Notes under the pieces: generated by a model | Seen by the model: the letters and a program-made list of their open reading frames with translations, nothing else | What the model was told of the DNA's origin: nothing | Database searches by the model: none | Assembly: GCA_039908535.1 (NCBI GenBank) | Contig: JAMOAW010000079.1 | Location: forward strand, 1-13,968 | Length of the DNA: 13,968 nucleotides | Reading direction: 5' to 3' | Source: JAMOAW01 sp039908535 | GTDB taxonomy: Bacteria > Pseudomonadota > Magnetococcia > Magnetococcales > JADFZT01 | Shown: positions 8,131-13,968 of the stretch, in pieces | How positions within the stretch are numbered: position 1 is the stretch's first letter | Layout: every line of letters begins with the position of its first letter | Position numbers and translations under genes: made by a program

Positions 8131-9299
8131 CCCCGGGCATCCATGCCAAGCTGATGCCTTTGTTGGCCCAAATAACGAGCCAACCCAATCCCCTGACTCG
8201 ACCAACTAAACCGCTCAGCCACCATCTGACGCGAAAAAGAGGTGGCCGCCAGCAGTTCGTTATAGGTATCAAAAGCCACCTCCATGGCGCGGGCCAAATC
8301 CTCGGCCCCCTCCCCATCGGCCCAAACCACCGAAGCCAAATCACGGGCAATATCCAAATGGGCCGGAATTGGGGTCAATATCACCGGTCGGCAGCTGGCC
8401 AGATATTCCAAAACCTTCAAAGGACTAGAGACGTTCCACTCCAAACGATCCGGAAGCGGACAAATAAAACAATCCCCCACCGCAATCGCTGCAGGAATCT
8501 CAGGATAAGGAACAAAACCAGAAAAGTGGACCTGCCCCTCTAAACCCAACGAGGCGACCATCAACTTTAACGAAATAACCTCTGGACCATAACCGATGAT
8601 GACAATCTGCAACCGCTTACGCAATCCAGCCCGAACCAAAGACAACGCCTGAATAAAACTCCCAATACCTCGATTACGCGAGATAGAACCATGATATAAA
8701 AAGGTAAACGGATCTCCCTCACCCTTGGCAACAGGTGGCGGAATGGCGGCAAAAAAATCGACATTCACCCCAGAACTCCACAAGGTATACTCCTCAAACC
8801 GAATGGAAAAATCTTTCTCGATCGCCCGCATGAGCGGTTCGGTAATAAAAGAGTGGCTATGGGGCACCCACCGCAACAAACGCCACGGAACTATCCAGGA
8901 CAACACATTATCCACCCGCAATTTCAACCCCCGCACCTCCACGGGCATGGTACGCACATCCAAATGAATCAAGGCCGAACGAAACAGACGCAAAAACGCC
9001 CCCGACCACAACGCATGAGGCCGAATAATGACAATATCGCCCCGCTTCACCCGAAACCAAAGCCAACCCAAAATGCGCATCTGTAAGGTGTAACGAAACA
9101 GACCGCTCACCGAAAGAGCTGGAAAATAGCGAATAGTCATGGAATAACCCGGAAACTGCCTGGGTTCTTCCTGATAACTGGTCAATAATGTCACTTGAAA
9201 CCCTTCCCGTTGCAGCACCTCTCCCATCTCAAGCCAAGTGCTTTTGTCGGCTTTGGTATCAAAACGATTCAACTCCACCCAAAAAATACGCCCTTTCAT
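8127..9299 (-). CDS. GT-B glycosyltransferase (GT4-type)
   Basis: A 390-residue glycosyltransferase with a Rossmann-like N-terminus (MKGRIFWVELNRF) and a C-terminal donor-binding domain: FTFLYHGSISRNRGIGSFI (199-216), VIIGYGPE (233-240) and SSPLKVLEYLASCRPVILT (291-309), with E298 the likely conserved acid. A hydrophobic patch with basic residues at about 130-146 (VLSWIVPWRLLRWV) could touch the membrane. The ATG at 9299 is chosen over an in-frame ATG at 9323, because GAGGAA lies just upstream of 9299 and the 9323 ATG falls inside repeat copy C. It should act in the cytoplasm on a lipid-linked intermediate. The end overlaps the next glycosyltransferase by 4 bases. Confidence 0.87.
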   Translation of the reverse strand: MKGRIFWVELNRFDTKADKSTWLEMGEVLQREGFQVTLLTSYQEEPRQFPGYSMTIRYFPALSVSGLFRYTLQMRILGWLWFRVKRGDIVIIRPHALWSGAFLRLFRSALIHLDVRTMPVEVRGLKLRVDNVLSWIVPWRLLRWVPHSHSFITEPLMRAIEKDFSIRFEEYTLWSSGVNVDFFAAIPPPVAKGEGDPFTFLYHGSISRNRGIGSFIQALSLVRAGLRKRLQIVIIGYGPEVISLKLMVASLGLEGQVHFSGFVPYPEIPAAIAVGDCFICPLPDRLEWNVSSPLKVLEYLASCRPVILTPIPAHLDIARDLASVVWADGEGAEDLARAMEVAFDTYNELLAATSFSRQMVAERFSWSSQGIGLARYLGQQRHQLGMDARG

Positions 9300-9317
9300 A
9301 AATTCCTCATTTTTTTC

Positions 9318-9475
9318 GAACATGGTGCCCTGCGGGCAAAAAAGTCAAAATCAAAACCCTGGGGGATGAATCCCCCAGACCCCCTCTTTTTTTTTATGAC
9401 TTTTAAAAAGAGAGAGGGGGGGGGGATTGGGGGCGGTTCTGGGCCCCTCAAACTCTTAATTTTATCTTTCCGATA
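9318..9475 (-). repeat. Intergenic repeat, copy C (overlaps the upstream stop codon)
   Basis: On the plus strand it starts GAACATGGTGCCCTGCGGGCA, shared with copy A, then has the complete hairpin CTGGGGGATGAATCCCCCAG (9359-9378), CCCCCTC plus a T-run, a run of G, and a decayed distal stem (GGGGGCGG against GGGCCCCTC). It ends TTAATTTTATCTTTCCGATAG, which matches the end of copy A and lies inside the coding sequence of the glycosyltransferase that stops at 9462. That protein's last residues (LSER) and TAA are thus repeat-derived or repeat-like. Confidence 0.88.
9345..9378 (-). terminator. Candidate intrinsic terminator inside repeat copy C
   Basis: On the minus strand a hairpin with an 8-bp perfect stem (CTGGGGGA/TCCCCCAG, loop TTCA) is followed by GGTTTTGATTTTGA. 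On the plus strand the same hairpin is followed by ACCCCCTC and nine or more T. It could act in both directions. It sits between two glycosyltransferase genes, so it would reduce expression of downstream genes and not close the operon. Confidence 0.45.
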
Positions 9476-10586
9476 GATGCGCCAATTGTTGTTCCATAAT
9501 GGCAACAATTTTTTCCGCATTCGCCAAAGAGTGATTCTGAATGGCATAACGCCGCGCTCGCTGGCCCATCTCTTGACGCAACCCCACATTGTCTAACAAA
9601 AGTTGTAATTTATCCACCAGCCGCTCCATAGTTTTGGTACAAAATCCAATTTTTTCCCGCTCTAAAACCTGATCGGGATCAACATCCAAAGACAACACTG
9701 GCACCAGCCGCAACCAAGCCTGAATAAAAGTATTGGCAAACCCCTCATGAAGACTGGTATTGACCAAAATATCGGCACGATCCAAGATGCCATTCACGCT
9801 CTCTTGGGAGAGCTCACCGGTCAACTCCAAATTGACGATACCTTCGGCCAACACCTTCACATCTGCGCCACCAACAATCTTTTGCACGCGGCCAATCATC
9901 AAAAATTTTACGTTCGTATTTTTCTGAAAACGCCTAGCCAGCTCCACGAACAATTCTGGACGCTTGACCGTTTTAAAATTGGCCACCCAAACCACGATAA
10001 GAGGATCGGATATTTTTTCGCAAGACGACTCCCCTACCGGATGAAAATTGTCTATCACCGCCGCACAAGAACGACCATAATTTTGTTGTAAAAGGGTATT
10101 TTGATAATGAGCCTGACCGATCACCGCATGGCTCTTGCGGATTCCATAGGCCATCAAACGATGATTGATCCATAAAAAAGGGAGACTCTTTTTAAATACC
10201 GGCTTAAATGGCAACAGATCGATCTCACAGGCCACATGCCAAACCATCCGACAGCTGCTCTCTTGGCAATAACGGGCCGCAATTCCCGTATACGCCCCGG
10301 CATCCCGTTGATAGATAAGATCCGGCTGAATGCGACGCAGCTGCTGAAGCATTTGCCGCCCATCCATAAAAAGAGGCCGCCCAAATCGACCAAACAGCGT
10401 CGCCTTCCCTACCTGAACCACCCGCACCGGATCCAAAGGGTCTGGCACGGCATAACGGCAAAGATAATAAAACTCCCAATCTGGGCGGGTGGCCAAAAGA
10501 TGGTCCATCAACAAACGTACCTGATATTCAGCCCCTCCAGACCAACGACTCCAATGGGTTGGCAAAACAAAGCAAATTTTAGGCAT
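9462..10586 (-). CDS. GT-B glycosyltransferase (GT4-type)
   Basis: A 374-residue glycosyltransferase. The N-terminus MPKICFVLPTHWSRWSGGAEYQV has the GG-AE acceptor-side loop typical of GT4 proteins. In the C-terminal domain are VVWVANFKTVKRPELFVELA (198-217), FLMIGR (228-233) and LVNTSLHEGFANTFIQAWLRLVPVLSLD (274-301). The EX7E motif is E281 with Gln289 in place of the second Glu, a change seen in some family members, so activity is still likely. The open frame extends upstream to 10718, but the ATG at 10586 is preferred: AAAGGGA lies a few bases upstream, and the 44 additional residues read as antisense-like sequence inside the kinase-fold gene. It overlaps that gene by 8 bases, suggesting coupling. 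Its 3' end runs into repeat copy C. Confidence 0.86.
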   Translation of the reverse strand: MPKICFVLPTHWSRWSGGAEYQVRLLMDHLLATRPDWEFYYLCRYAVPDPLDPVRVVQVGKATLFGRFGRPLFMDGRQMLQQLRRIQPDLIYQRDAGAYTGIAARYCQESSCRMVWHVACEIDLLPFKPVFKKSLPFLWINHRLMAYGIRKSHAVIGQAHYQNTLLQQNYGRSCAAVIDNFHPVGESSCEKISDPLIVVWVANFKTVKRPELFVELARRFQKNTNVKFLMIGRVQKIVGGADVKVLAEGIVNLELTGELSQESVNGILDRADILVNTSLHEGFANTFIQAWLRLVPVLSLDVDPDQVLEREKIGFCTKTMERLVDKLQLLLDNVGLRQEMGQRARRYAIQNHSLANAEKIVAIMEQQLAHLSER

Positions 10587-11604
10587 CACATCCCTTTTCC
10601 ACCTCTGAGTGCGCAGGGGCGATGGCAAATAAATGTTGAAAACAGCACCAGTCATGACGCACGGCCTCTGCAAAGAGCGGGGAGTGGCGGGGATAGCGAC
10701 GGGCAATATCAAAATCAACGATCATCGGTGCACCGTTATGAATCAAAAGATTTCCATATTTTAAATCCCGATAGGCCAATCCCTGCCGATGAATCGTATG
10801 TAAAAGTTGCGCCGCCTGCTGCAAAAAGGGTTCCTCCACGCATAACCGCAAGGTCTGCAAAGCCTGCTCCCGCAATATCTCATCCCCAGGCCGGGGAGTT
10901 ATTTTTTGACCGTTGCGATCGGCTCCTAAAAAAATAAACTGGGTCCGCTCCTGATCCCCCTCTAAAAATCCTTTCTGCGCCATTTTACGCCCCAAATCCT
11001 CCGCCAAAATAAATTCTCGATAGAGAATTTTTCTTTCTGGCACCACCCGATATAGACGGGGAAACCCGCTCTCGTGACGCAAGGCATGGAGTGCCAAAAC
11101 CTCATTAATAAACCGCTCCAACAAAAGATAGCGTTTTTTAAGGACCAACGCCCCCTCCAGCCAGACCAATTGAGTCTGATTTTTGGCGCGCAACTGAAAC
11201 CCCCTAGAGTGCAACACCACCTCCCCCAACACAGGAATGGGTCCGACATGAGATAAAATACGATTTTCCGCCCCCCATTCCGCCAAAACCACCTCTGTTT
11301 TCCCCTGATTTTGAATATCATCCATCTGCCGCACCGTCAAACCAAGGGCCGCCAACGCCTCGTTCGAGTGACACTTCGGGGCCTGCGTGGTCCAGGCGAT
11401 CCATAAAAGGCTTACCAAACGGTGCAGACGATTCGATACCGCCCGCCAGAGCAACCAAAGGGGAAGAAGCAGAAAAAAAACGGCAAAAAAAGTAAAATTA
11501 TTGAATAATAGAATAAAAAACAGACAAAATGAGACCAACACCCCCACTATTTTATGGCGACGAGAGACAAACAGATAATCCAAACGATCGCGAATCTCCA
11601 ACAT
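10579..11604 (-). CDS. Membrane-anchored protein-kinase-fold protein
   Basis: A 341-residue protein with two parts. Residues 19-53 are strongly hydrophobic (IVGVLVSFCLFFILLF... and AVFFLLLPLWLLW), probably two membrane helices forming a hairpin anchor. The C-terminal half has the residues of a Hanks/WaaP-like kinase fold in order: a Lys in LVLKKR (156/157), a helix-C Glu in FINEVLAL (168), a catalytic loop GLAYRDLKYGNLLI (275-288; D280, K282, N285) and a metal-binding DFD in IVDFDIARRY (295-304), where most kinases have DFG. The loop has YRD, not HRD. All required acidic and basic residues are present, so it is probably active. LPS/heptose kinases, Bud32/RIO-like proteins and Ser/Thr kinases share this pattern, and the substrate cannot be assigned. 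The ATG at 11604 is chosen over a TTG at 11622 because AAAAGGG lies at good spacing. It lies between wecG and a glycosyltransferase. Confidence 0.75.
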   Translation of the reverse strand: MLEIRDRLDYLFVSRRHKIVGVLVSFCLFFILLFNNFTFFAVFFLLLPLWLLWRAVSNRLHRLVSLLWIAWTTQAPKCHSNEALAALGLTVRQMDDIQNQGKTEVVLAEWGAENRILSHVGPIPVLGEVVLHSRGFQLRAKNQTQLVWLEGALVLKKRYLLLERFINEVLALHALRHESGFPRLYRVVPERKILYREFILAEDLGRKMAQKGFLEGDQERTQFIFLGADRNGQKITPRPGDEILREQALQTLRLCVEEPFLQQAAQLLHTIHRQGLAYRDLKYGNLLIHNGAPMIVDFDIARRYPRHSPLFAEAVRHDWCCFQHLFAIAPAHSEVEKGCDA

Positions 11605-11645
11605 CCCCACCCTTTTCTCCAAACATAATGCCCTGCGGGCAAAAG

Positions 11646-11680
11646 ATTAAAATCAAAACCCTGGGGGATGAATCCCCCAG
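11646..11680 (-). terminator. Candidate intrinsic terminator inside repeat copy D
   Basis: On the minus strand the hairpin CTGGGGGATTCATCCCCCAG is followed by GGTTTTGATTTTAAT, a T-rich tail. It lies after the wecG stop and about 40 bases before the kinase-fold gene start, so it may limit readthrough from wecG into the rest of the locus. Confidence 0.45.
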
Positions 11681-11697
11681 ACCCCCTCTTTTTTTTA

Positions 11698-11735
11698 AAG
11701 ACCTTGGGGGGCGATTCTCCGCCCCCCAAGGTCTT
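11698..11735 (-). other. 16-bp perfect stem-loop directly after the wecG stop codon
   Basis: The arms 11698-11713 (AAGACCTTGGGGGGCG) and 11720-11735 (CGCCCCCCAAGGTCTT) pair perfectly with a 6-base loop. The structure begins 3 bases after the wecG TAA (11741-11739). It is not followed by a U-tract on the minus strand, so it is better read as an mRNA-end protecting or folding element than as a terminator by itself. Confidence 0.7.
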
Positions 11736-11738
11736 AAT

Positions 11739-12497
11739 TTATAAATCAAACTTTCCACGCCATTTTTCACGCAACAGCAGCCATGCAAAAACCATATTGG
11801 TATACAGATAGCGTCTCCACATGCGGCGCGGCTCTTGAATCAAGCGATAAAACCACTCTAAACCAGCCTGCTGCATCCACAAAGGGGCGCGCTTGGTAAA
11901 ACCCGCCACCACATCAAAGGTTCCCCCCACCCCCATGACAAACGGAACTTGCAACCTCTGCTGCCAGCGTTGAATAAAGATCTCCTTTTTGGGCGAAGTA
12001 ATGGCGACAAACAGCAGTTTGGCCCCGGATGCCTGAATTTTATCAACAATAGCCTCTTCATGATCCCAAAAATAACCGTGATGCCAACCACAAATATGTA
12101 GTTTTGGATAAGCAAGACGAATATTCTCCACCGCCTTGTTGACCACCGACTCTTTGGCCCCAAGCAAAAAGACCCCATCGCCGCGCCCTTGGGCCATACC
12201 CAACAAGGCATAAAATAGATCAATCCCCGCCACCCGCTCTGGTACTGGCAAACCCAAAAAACGCGCCCCCCACACCACCCCAGTTCCATCAATATTAATT
12301 ATATCGCAACTGATGACCGCCTCCCGCAGTTGAGGATCGGTACGCATTTTAACAAGCTTGGCGACGTTAACCACACTGTGTTGGGTAAATATCCCCGCAT
12401 CAATACGACGAGCAATCTGCTCCAAAGTCTCCTCCATCGTCCAAAGATAGAGAGGAATATCAAACAACAGTACAGGATCGGAAATTTTAGGGAGCAT
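11739..12497 (-). CDS. wecG: WecG/TagA/CpsF family (GT26) glycosyltransferase
   Basis: A 252-residue protein that should transfer ManNAc or ManNAcA from its UDP form to an undecaprenyl-PP-linked GlcNAc at the inner membrane. Family features: NVAKLVKM (44-51), IINIDGTGVVWGARFLG (66-82) with D70 at the expected catalytic-acid/base position, PERVAGIDL (86-94), VFLLGAKESV (109-118), and MGVGGTFDVVAGFTKRAPLWMQQAGLEW (188-215) followed by RLIQEPRRMWRRYLYTN. That basic/aromatic C-terminal tail is the membrane-docking appendage of the family. The usual GxPKQE motif reads TSPKKE (167-172), with Lys in place of Gln. Length is normal. The divergent epimerase gene would supply its donor. The ATG at 12497 has no clear Shine-Dalgarno. 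The gene symbol is by family only. Confidence 0.9.
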   Translation of the reverse strand: MLPKISDPVLLFDIPLYLWTMEETLEQIARRIDAGIFTQHSVVNVAKLVKMRTDPQLREAVISCDIINIDGTGVVWGARFLGLPVPERVAGIDLFYALLGMAQGRGDGVFLLGAKESVVNKAVENIRLAYPKLHICGWHHGYFWDHEEAIVDKIQASGAKLLFVAITSPKKEIFIQRWQQRLQVPFVMGVGGTFDVVAGFTKRAPLWMQQAGLEWFYRLIQEPRRMWRRYLYTNMVFAWLLLREKWRGKFDL

Positions 12498-12533
12498 AAT
12501 GACCGTTCAAAAAAAAGTTAAATTCCTGATAAA

Positions 12534-12546
12534 GTAAATAATTTAC
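12534..12546. promoter_or_regulatory. 13-base palindrome GTAAATAATTTAC
   Basis: A perfect inverted repeat (GTAAAT, centre A, ATTTAC) lies 37 bases upstream of wecG, overlapping its candidate -10 box. It could be an operator, but short AT-rich palindromes arise easily by chance. Confidence 0.25.
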
Positions 12547-12569
12547 ACTTTTTACATCCCATTATGCAA
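12540..12569 (-). promoter_or_regulatory. Candidate promoter for wecG and the minus-strand genes
   Basis: On the minus strand TTGCAT (12569-12564) and TAAATT (12545-12540) are separated by 18 bases in an AT-rich region, giving a leader of about 35 bases to the wecG ATG. Both boxes are imperfect. The position, in the divergent gap, is right for the main promoter of the locus. Confidence 0.3.
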
Positions 12570-12603
12570 CAGAGCAAATTTTTATCACAAAAAAAAAAAT
12601 TAA

Positions 12604-12639
12604 TTGACATACACGCACTCTTCGCGCAATTTATATAAC
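12604..12639 (+). promoter_or_regulatory. Candidate promoter for wecB
   Basis: A perfect -35 hexamer TTGACA (12604-12609) is followed by AT-rich TTTATATAAC. The best -10-like hexamers (TTTATA, TATATA) lie 20-22 bases away, longer than the usual 16-18, so the assignment is uncertain. If used, the wecB transcript would begin before repeat copy E and carry it as a leader of about 180 bases. Confidence 0.35.
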
Positions 12640-12640
12640 T

Positions 12641-12791
12641 TAATGTATCTGAAAAATAAAAAGCAAGACCTTGGGAGGCGGAGAACCGTCCCCCAATCCC
12701 CCCACCCTTTTCTTTTAATACTTAAAAAAGAAAAGGGGGTTTGGGGGATTCATCCCCCAAGGTTTTGATTTTAATTTGCCCGCAGGGCATC
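12641..12791 (+). repeat. Intergenic repeat, copy E (inverted, in the wecB leader)
   Basis: The only copy reversed relative to the window, but it faces wecB just as copies A, C and D face their minus-strand genes. In plus-strand order: TAATGTATCTGAAAAATAAA (shared with copy A), CAAGACCTTGGGAGGCGG, a 12-bp stem CCCTTTTCTTTT/AAAAGAAAAGGG (12705-12716 with 12726-12737), hairpin TTGGGGGATTCATCCCCCAA (12741-12760), GGTTTTGATTTTAATTT, and GCCCGCAGGGC (12778-12788). Together with AT-rich sequence it fills the 327-base gap 12498-12824. I see no gene there. Confidence 0.88.
12741..12777 (+). terminator. Terminator-like hairpin in the wecB leader
   Basis: A perfect 8-bp stem (TTGGGGGA/TCCCCCAA, loop TTCA) is followed by GGTTTTGATTTTAATTT, 48 bases before the wecB ATG. 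As it lies between the only visible promoter candidate and wecB, it could act as an attenuator. It could also be a passive part of the repeat. Confidence 0.4.
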
Positions 12792-12824
12792 ATATTCTTC
12801 TTCTAAATCAGGAATAAAATCATA

Positions 12825-13968
12825 ATGAAACTATTGCTTGTTGCTGGTGCCCGTCCCAATTTCATGAAAATCGCCCCTATTTATCGGGCCATGAGCAAAA
12901 AGCCAGAACGATTTCAACCCTATTTAGTCCATACCGGTCAACACTATGACCCAAATATGTCAGCAGATTTTTTTCGTGATTTAAATCTCCCTACACCGCA
13001 CTTTTTCTTTGAAGTCGGCTCAGGCTCCCACGGTGTGCAAACCGCTGCGGTGATGGTCAAAATGGAGGCTCTTTGTTTTGCAGAAAAACCAGACTGGGTG
13101 GTGGTGGTTGGGGATGTCAACTCCACCATGGCGGCAACTCTAGCGGCGGTCAAACTTGGTATTCGCGTTGCGCACGTCGAAGCAGGCTTACGTAGTCGAG
13201 ATCGACGGATGCCCGAAGAGATCAACCGCATCGTTACCGACTCCATCGCCGACCTCCTCCTCACCCCCTCCAGAGATGGAGACGACAATTTAATCCAAGA
13301 AGGGATTCCCAAAGAGCGAATTTGTTTTGTCGGCAATGTGATGATCGACTCCCTCGTCGCCACCCTCCCCTTGTTAGAGAAGGTCTCCCTGCCCCTGTCT
13401 GGCGACTATGGCGTGGTGACGCTGCACCGACCCAGCAACGTTGATCAATCCGACACCCTCTCGCAATTACTAAAAGCCATTCTCCCCATTGCCGATTTTC
13501 TGCCTCTGGTCTTCCCCATGCACCCCCGCACCCGTGCCGCTTTAGAACGCTTCGACCTGCTCCCCCAACTAAACGCCCACCCCCACATTCATCTCTACCC
13601 CCCCCAGGGATATCAAACCTTCATGGCTTGGCTCAAAGGATCCCGCATGGCCATTACCGACTCCGGCGGCATCCAAGAAGAGACCACTTTCCTAAAAATC
13701 CCCTGCCTCACCCTGCGCGAAAACACCGAACGCCCCATCACCATCACCCATGGCACCAACCAACTGGTGACACTGGAAAATTTATTAACAAAAGCCAAAG
13801 AGGCTATGGAACATCAGGTATTGAAGGAAAATGGACCAGAATTTTGGGATGGGCGTTTAGTTGGGGGAGCAGGTCGAAGCGTTCTAAAGCGGCACGGGTG
13901 CGGGGGTGCATGGGGAAGACCAGAGGCAGAAAATCGGCAATGGGGAGAATGGCTTTTAGTAATTGCGA
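12825..13968 (+). CDS. wecB: UDP-N-acetylglucosamine 2-epimerase, 3' part chimeric and incomplete
   Basis: The frame is open from ATG 12825 to the right edge. It encodes the non-hydrolysing epimerase that converts UDP-GlcNAc to UDP-ManNAc in the cytoplasm, supplying a WecG-type transferase. Family motifs: AGARPNFMKIAPI (7-19), TGQHYD (37-42), VGDVNSTMAATLAA (95-108, D97), VAHVEAGLRSRDRRMPEEINR (115-135, E119 and E131/E132), VGNVMID (169-175), TLHRPSNVD (199-207, H201), MHPRTR (232-237), ITDSGGIQEE (277-286) and RENTERP (298-304). AGGA lies 11 bases before the ATG. Genuine sequence reaches NGPEFWDGR (336-344); the family continues with an AAERI-like end. From 13850 on, the bases are an exact inverted copy of 13461-13579, so the last 38 or so encoded residues are antisense of wecB itself and should be ignored. 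Confidence 0.93.
   Translation, partial: MKLLLVAGARPNFMKIAPIYRAMSKKPERFQPYLVHTGQHYDPNMSADFFRDLNLPTPHFFFEVGSGSHGVQTAAVMVKMEALCFAEKPDWVVVVGDVNSTMAATLAAVKLGIRVAHVEAGLRSRDRRMPEEINRIVTDSIADLLLTPSRDGDDNLIQEGIPKERICFVGNVMIDSLVATLPLLEKVSLPLSGDYGVVTLHRPSNVDQSDTLSQLLKAILPIADFLPLVFPMHPRTRAALERFDLLPQLNAHPHIHLYPPQGYQTFMAWLKGSRMAITDSGGIQEETTFLKIPCLTLRENTERPITITHGTNQLVTLENLLTKAKEAMEHQVLKENGPEFWDGRLVGGAGRSVLKRHGCGGAWGRPEAENRQWGEWLLVIA
13461..13579 (+). repeat. Inverted repeat arm 1 (inside wecB)
   Basis: This segment codes for residues around SQLLKAILPIADF to QLNA of the epimerase and is normal coding sequence. Its exact reverse complement is found at 13850-13968. The pairing holds for all 119 positions and fails at the next base (13580 against 13849). 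Confidence 0.97.
13850..13968 (-). repeat. Inverted repeat arm 2, reaching the window edge
   Basis: A perfect reverse complement of 13461-13579, separated from it by 270 bases. The junction falls at TGGGCG (13850-13855), which is shared by the real epimerase sequence (GATGGGCG) and by the opposite strand of the first arm (GGTGGGCG). That is the signature of a strand switch at a short homology. The second arm continues to the end of the window, so its true length is not known. Confidence 0.97.

Larger units (their letters stand above)
11624..11737 (-). repeat. Intergenic repeat, copy D (most symmetrical)
   Basis: On the plus strand: TGCCCTGCGGGCA, AAAATCAAAACCCTGGGGGATG with the full hairpin at 11661-11680, CCCCCTC plus a T-run, then directly the distal stem and TCTTAATTTATAA. 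The A/G-rich middle segment of copies A-C and E is missing, which makes this the shortest copy. It fills the gap between the wecG stop (11739) and the kinase-fold gene start, with the palindrome end toward that start. Confidence 0.88.

Noticed and set aside
8130..8205. Extended N-terminus for the glycosyltransferase ending at 7027
   Set aside because: The extra 25 codons overlap the upstream glycosyltransferase, and the ATGA overlap at 8130-8127 gives a natural start.
10587..10718. Extended N-terminus for the glycosyltransferase ending at 9462
   Set aside because: The extra 44 codons lie inside the kinase-fold gene, and the internal ATG at 10586 has a good Shine-Dalgarno and a typical family N-terminus.
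10236..10937. A 233-codon open frame on the plus strand
   Set aside because: It lies antisense across a glycosyltransferase and the kinase-fold gene, both with clear family motifs. Its composition is Pro/Arg/His-rich as expected from the opposite strand, and no motif is recognised.
1031..12791. CRISPR array
   Set aside because: The repeats are 110-165 bp, widely spaced by whole genes and internally structured. There are no short regular repeats with spacers.
1031..12791. Insertion sequences
   Set aside because: The repeat copies contain no transposase and I see no clear target-site duplications. A non-autonomous MITE-like origin remains possible but is not shown.
12944..13363. A 139-codon minus-strand open frame
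   Set aside because: It is fully antisense to wecB, whose motifs are unmistakable. The translation is low in hydrophobic structure and Arg/Ser/Thr-rich.

Overview
The window carries most of a capsule/exopolysaccharide (EPS) locus from a Gram-negative bacterium. The Gram-negative call rests on an outer-membrane Wza/GumB-type export lipoprotein and a GumC/Wzz-type inner-membrane co-polymerase. The dense family of GC-rich intergenic repeats would suit a magnetotactic-coccus-like alphaproteobacterial genome, but that is a weak impression from memory and not shown by the sequence. Standard genetic code is used, and TGA works as a stop in two ATGA gene overlaps.

Nearly all genes lie on the minus strand. 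In transcription order they are: a WecG/TagA/CpsF N-acetylmannosaminyl(uronyl)transferase (12497-11739); a membrane-anchored protein-kinase-fold protein (11604-10579); three GT-B glycosyltransferases (10586-9462, 9299-8127, 8130-7027); a heparinase II/III-like protein (7030-5033); a BY-kinase-like ATPase (4927-4175); a Wza-like export lipoprotein (4147-3089); a GumC-like co-polymerase (3078-1333); and a polytopic O-antigen polymerase/ligase-like protein (1001 to the left edge, incomplete). On the plus strand, divergent from wecG, is wecB, a UDP-GlcNAc 2-epimerase (12825 to the right edge).

A likely logic: WecB makes UDP-ManNAc, WecG adds ManNAc or ManNAcA to a lipid-linked primer, the three glycosyltransferases extend the repeat unit, and the Wzy-like protein polymerises it. 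The GumC-like and BY-kinase-like proteins control chain length, the Wza-like protein exports the polymer, and the heparinase-like protein trims or degrades it. The kinase-fold protein may phosphorylate a glycan, lipid carrier or protein. No initiating phosphoglycosyltransferase, no Wzx flippase and no WecC dehydrogenase are in the window.

Five copies of a 110-165 bp structured repeat (A-E) occupy the larger gene gaps. All are oriented the same way relative to the gene downstream of them, and several run up to or into the stop codon of the gene upstream. The last 119 bases of the window are a perfect inverted copy of an internal part of wecB, joined at a short shared sequence. This looks like a fold-back chimera or an inverted duplication and makes the 3' end of wecB unreliable.
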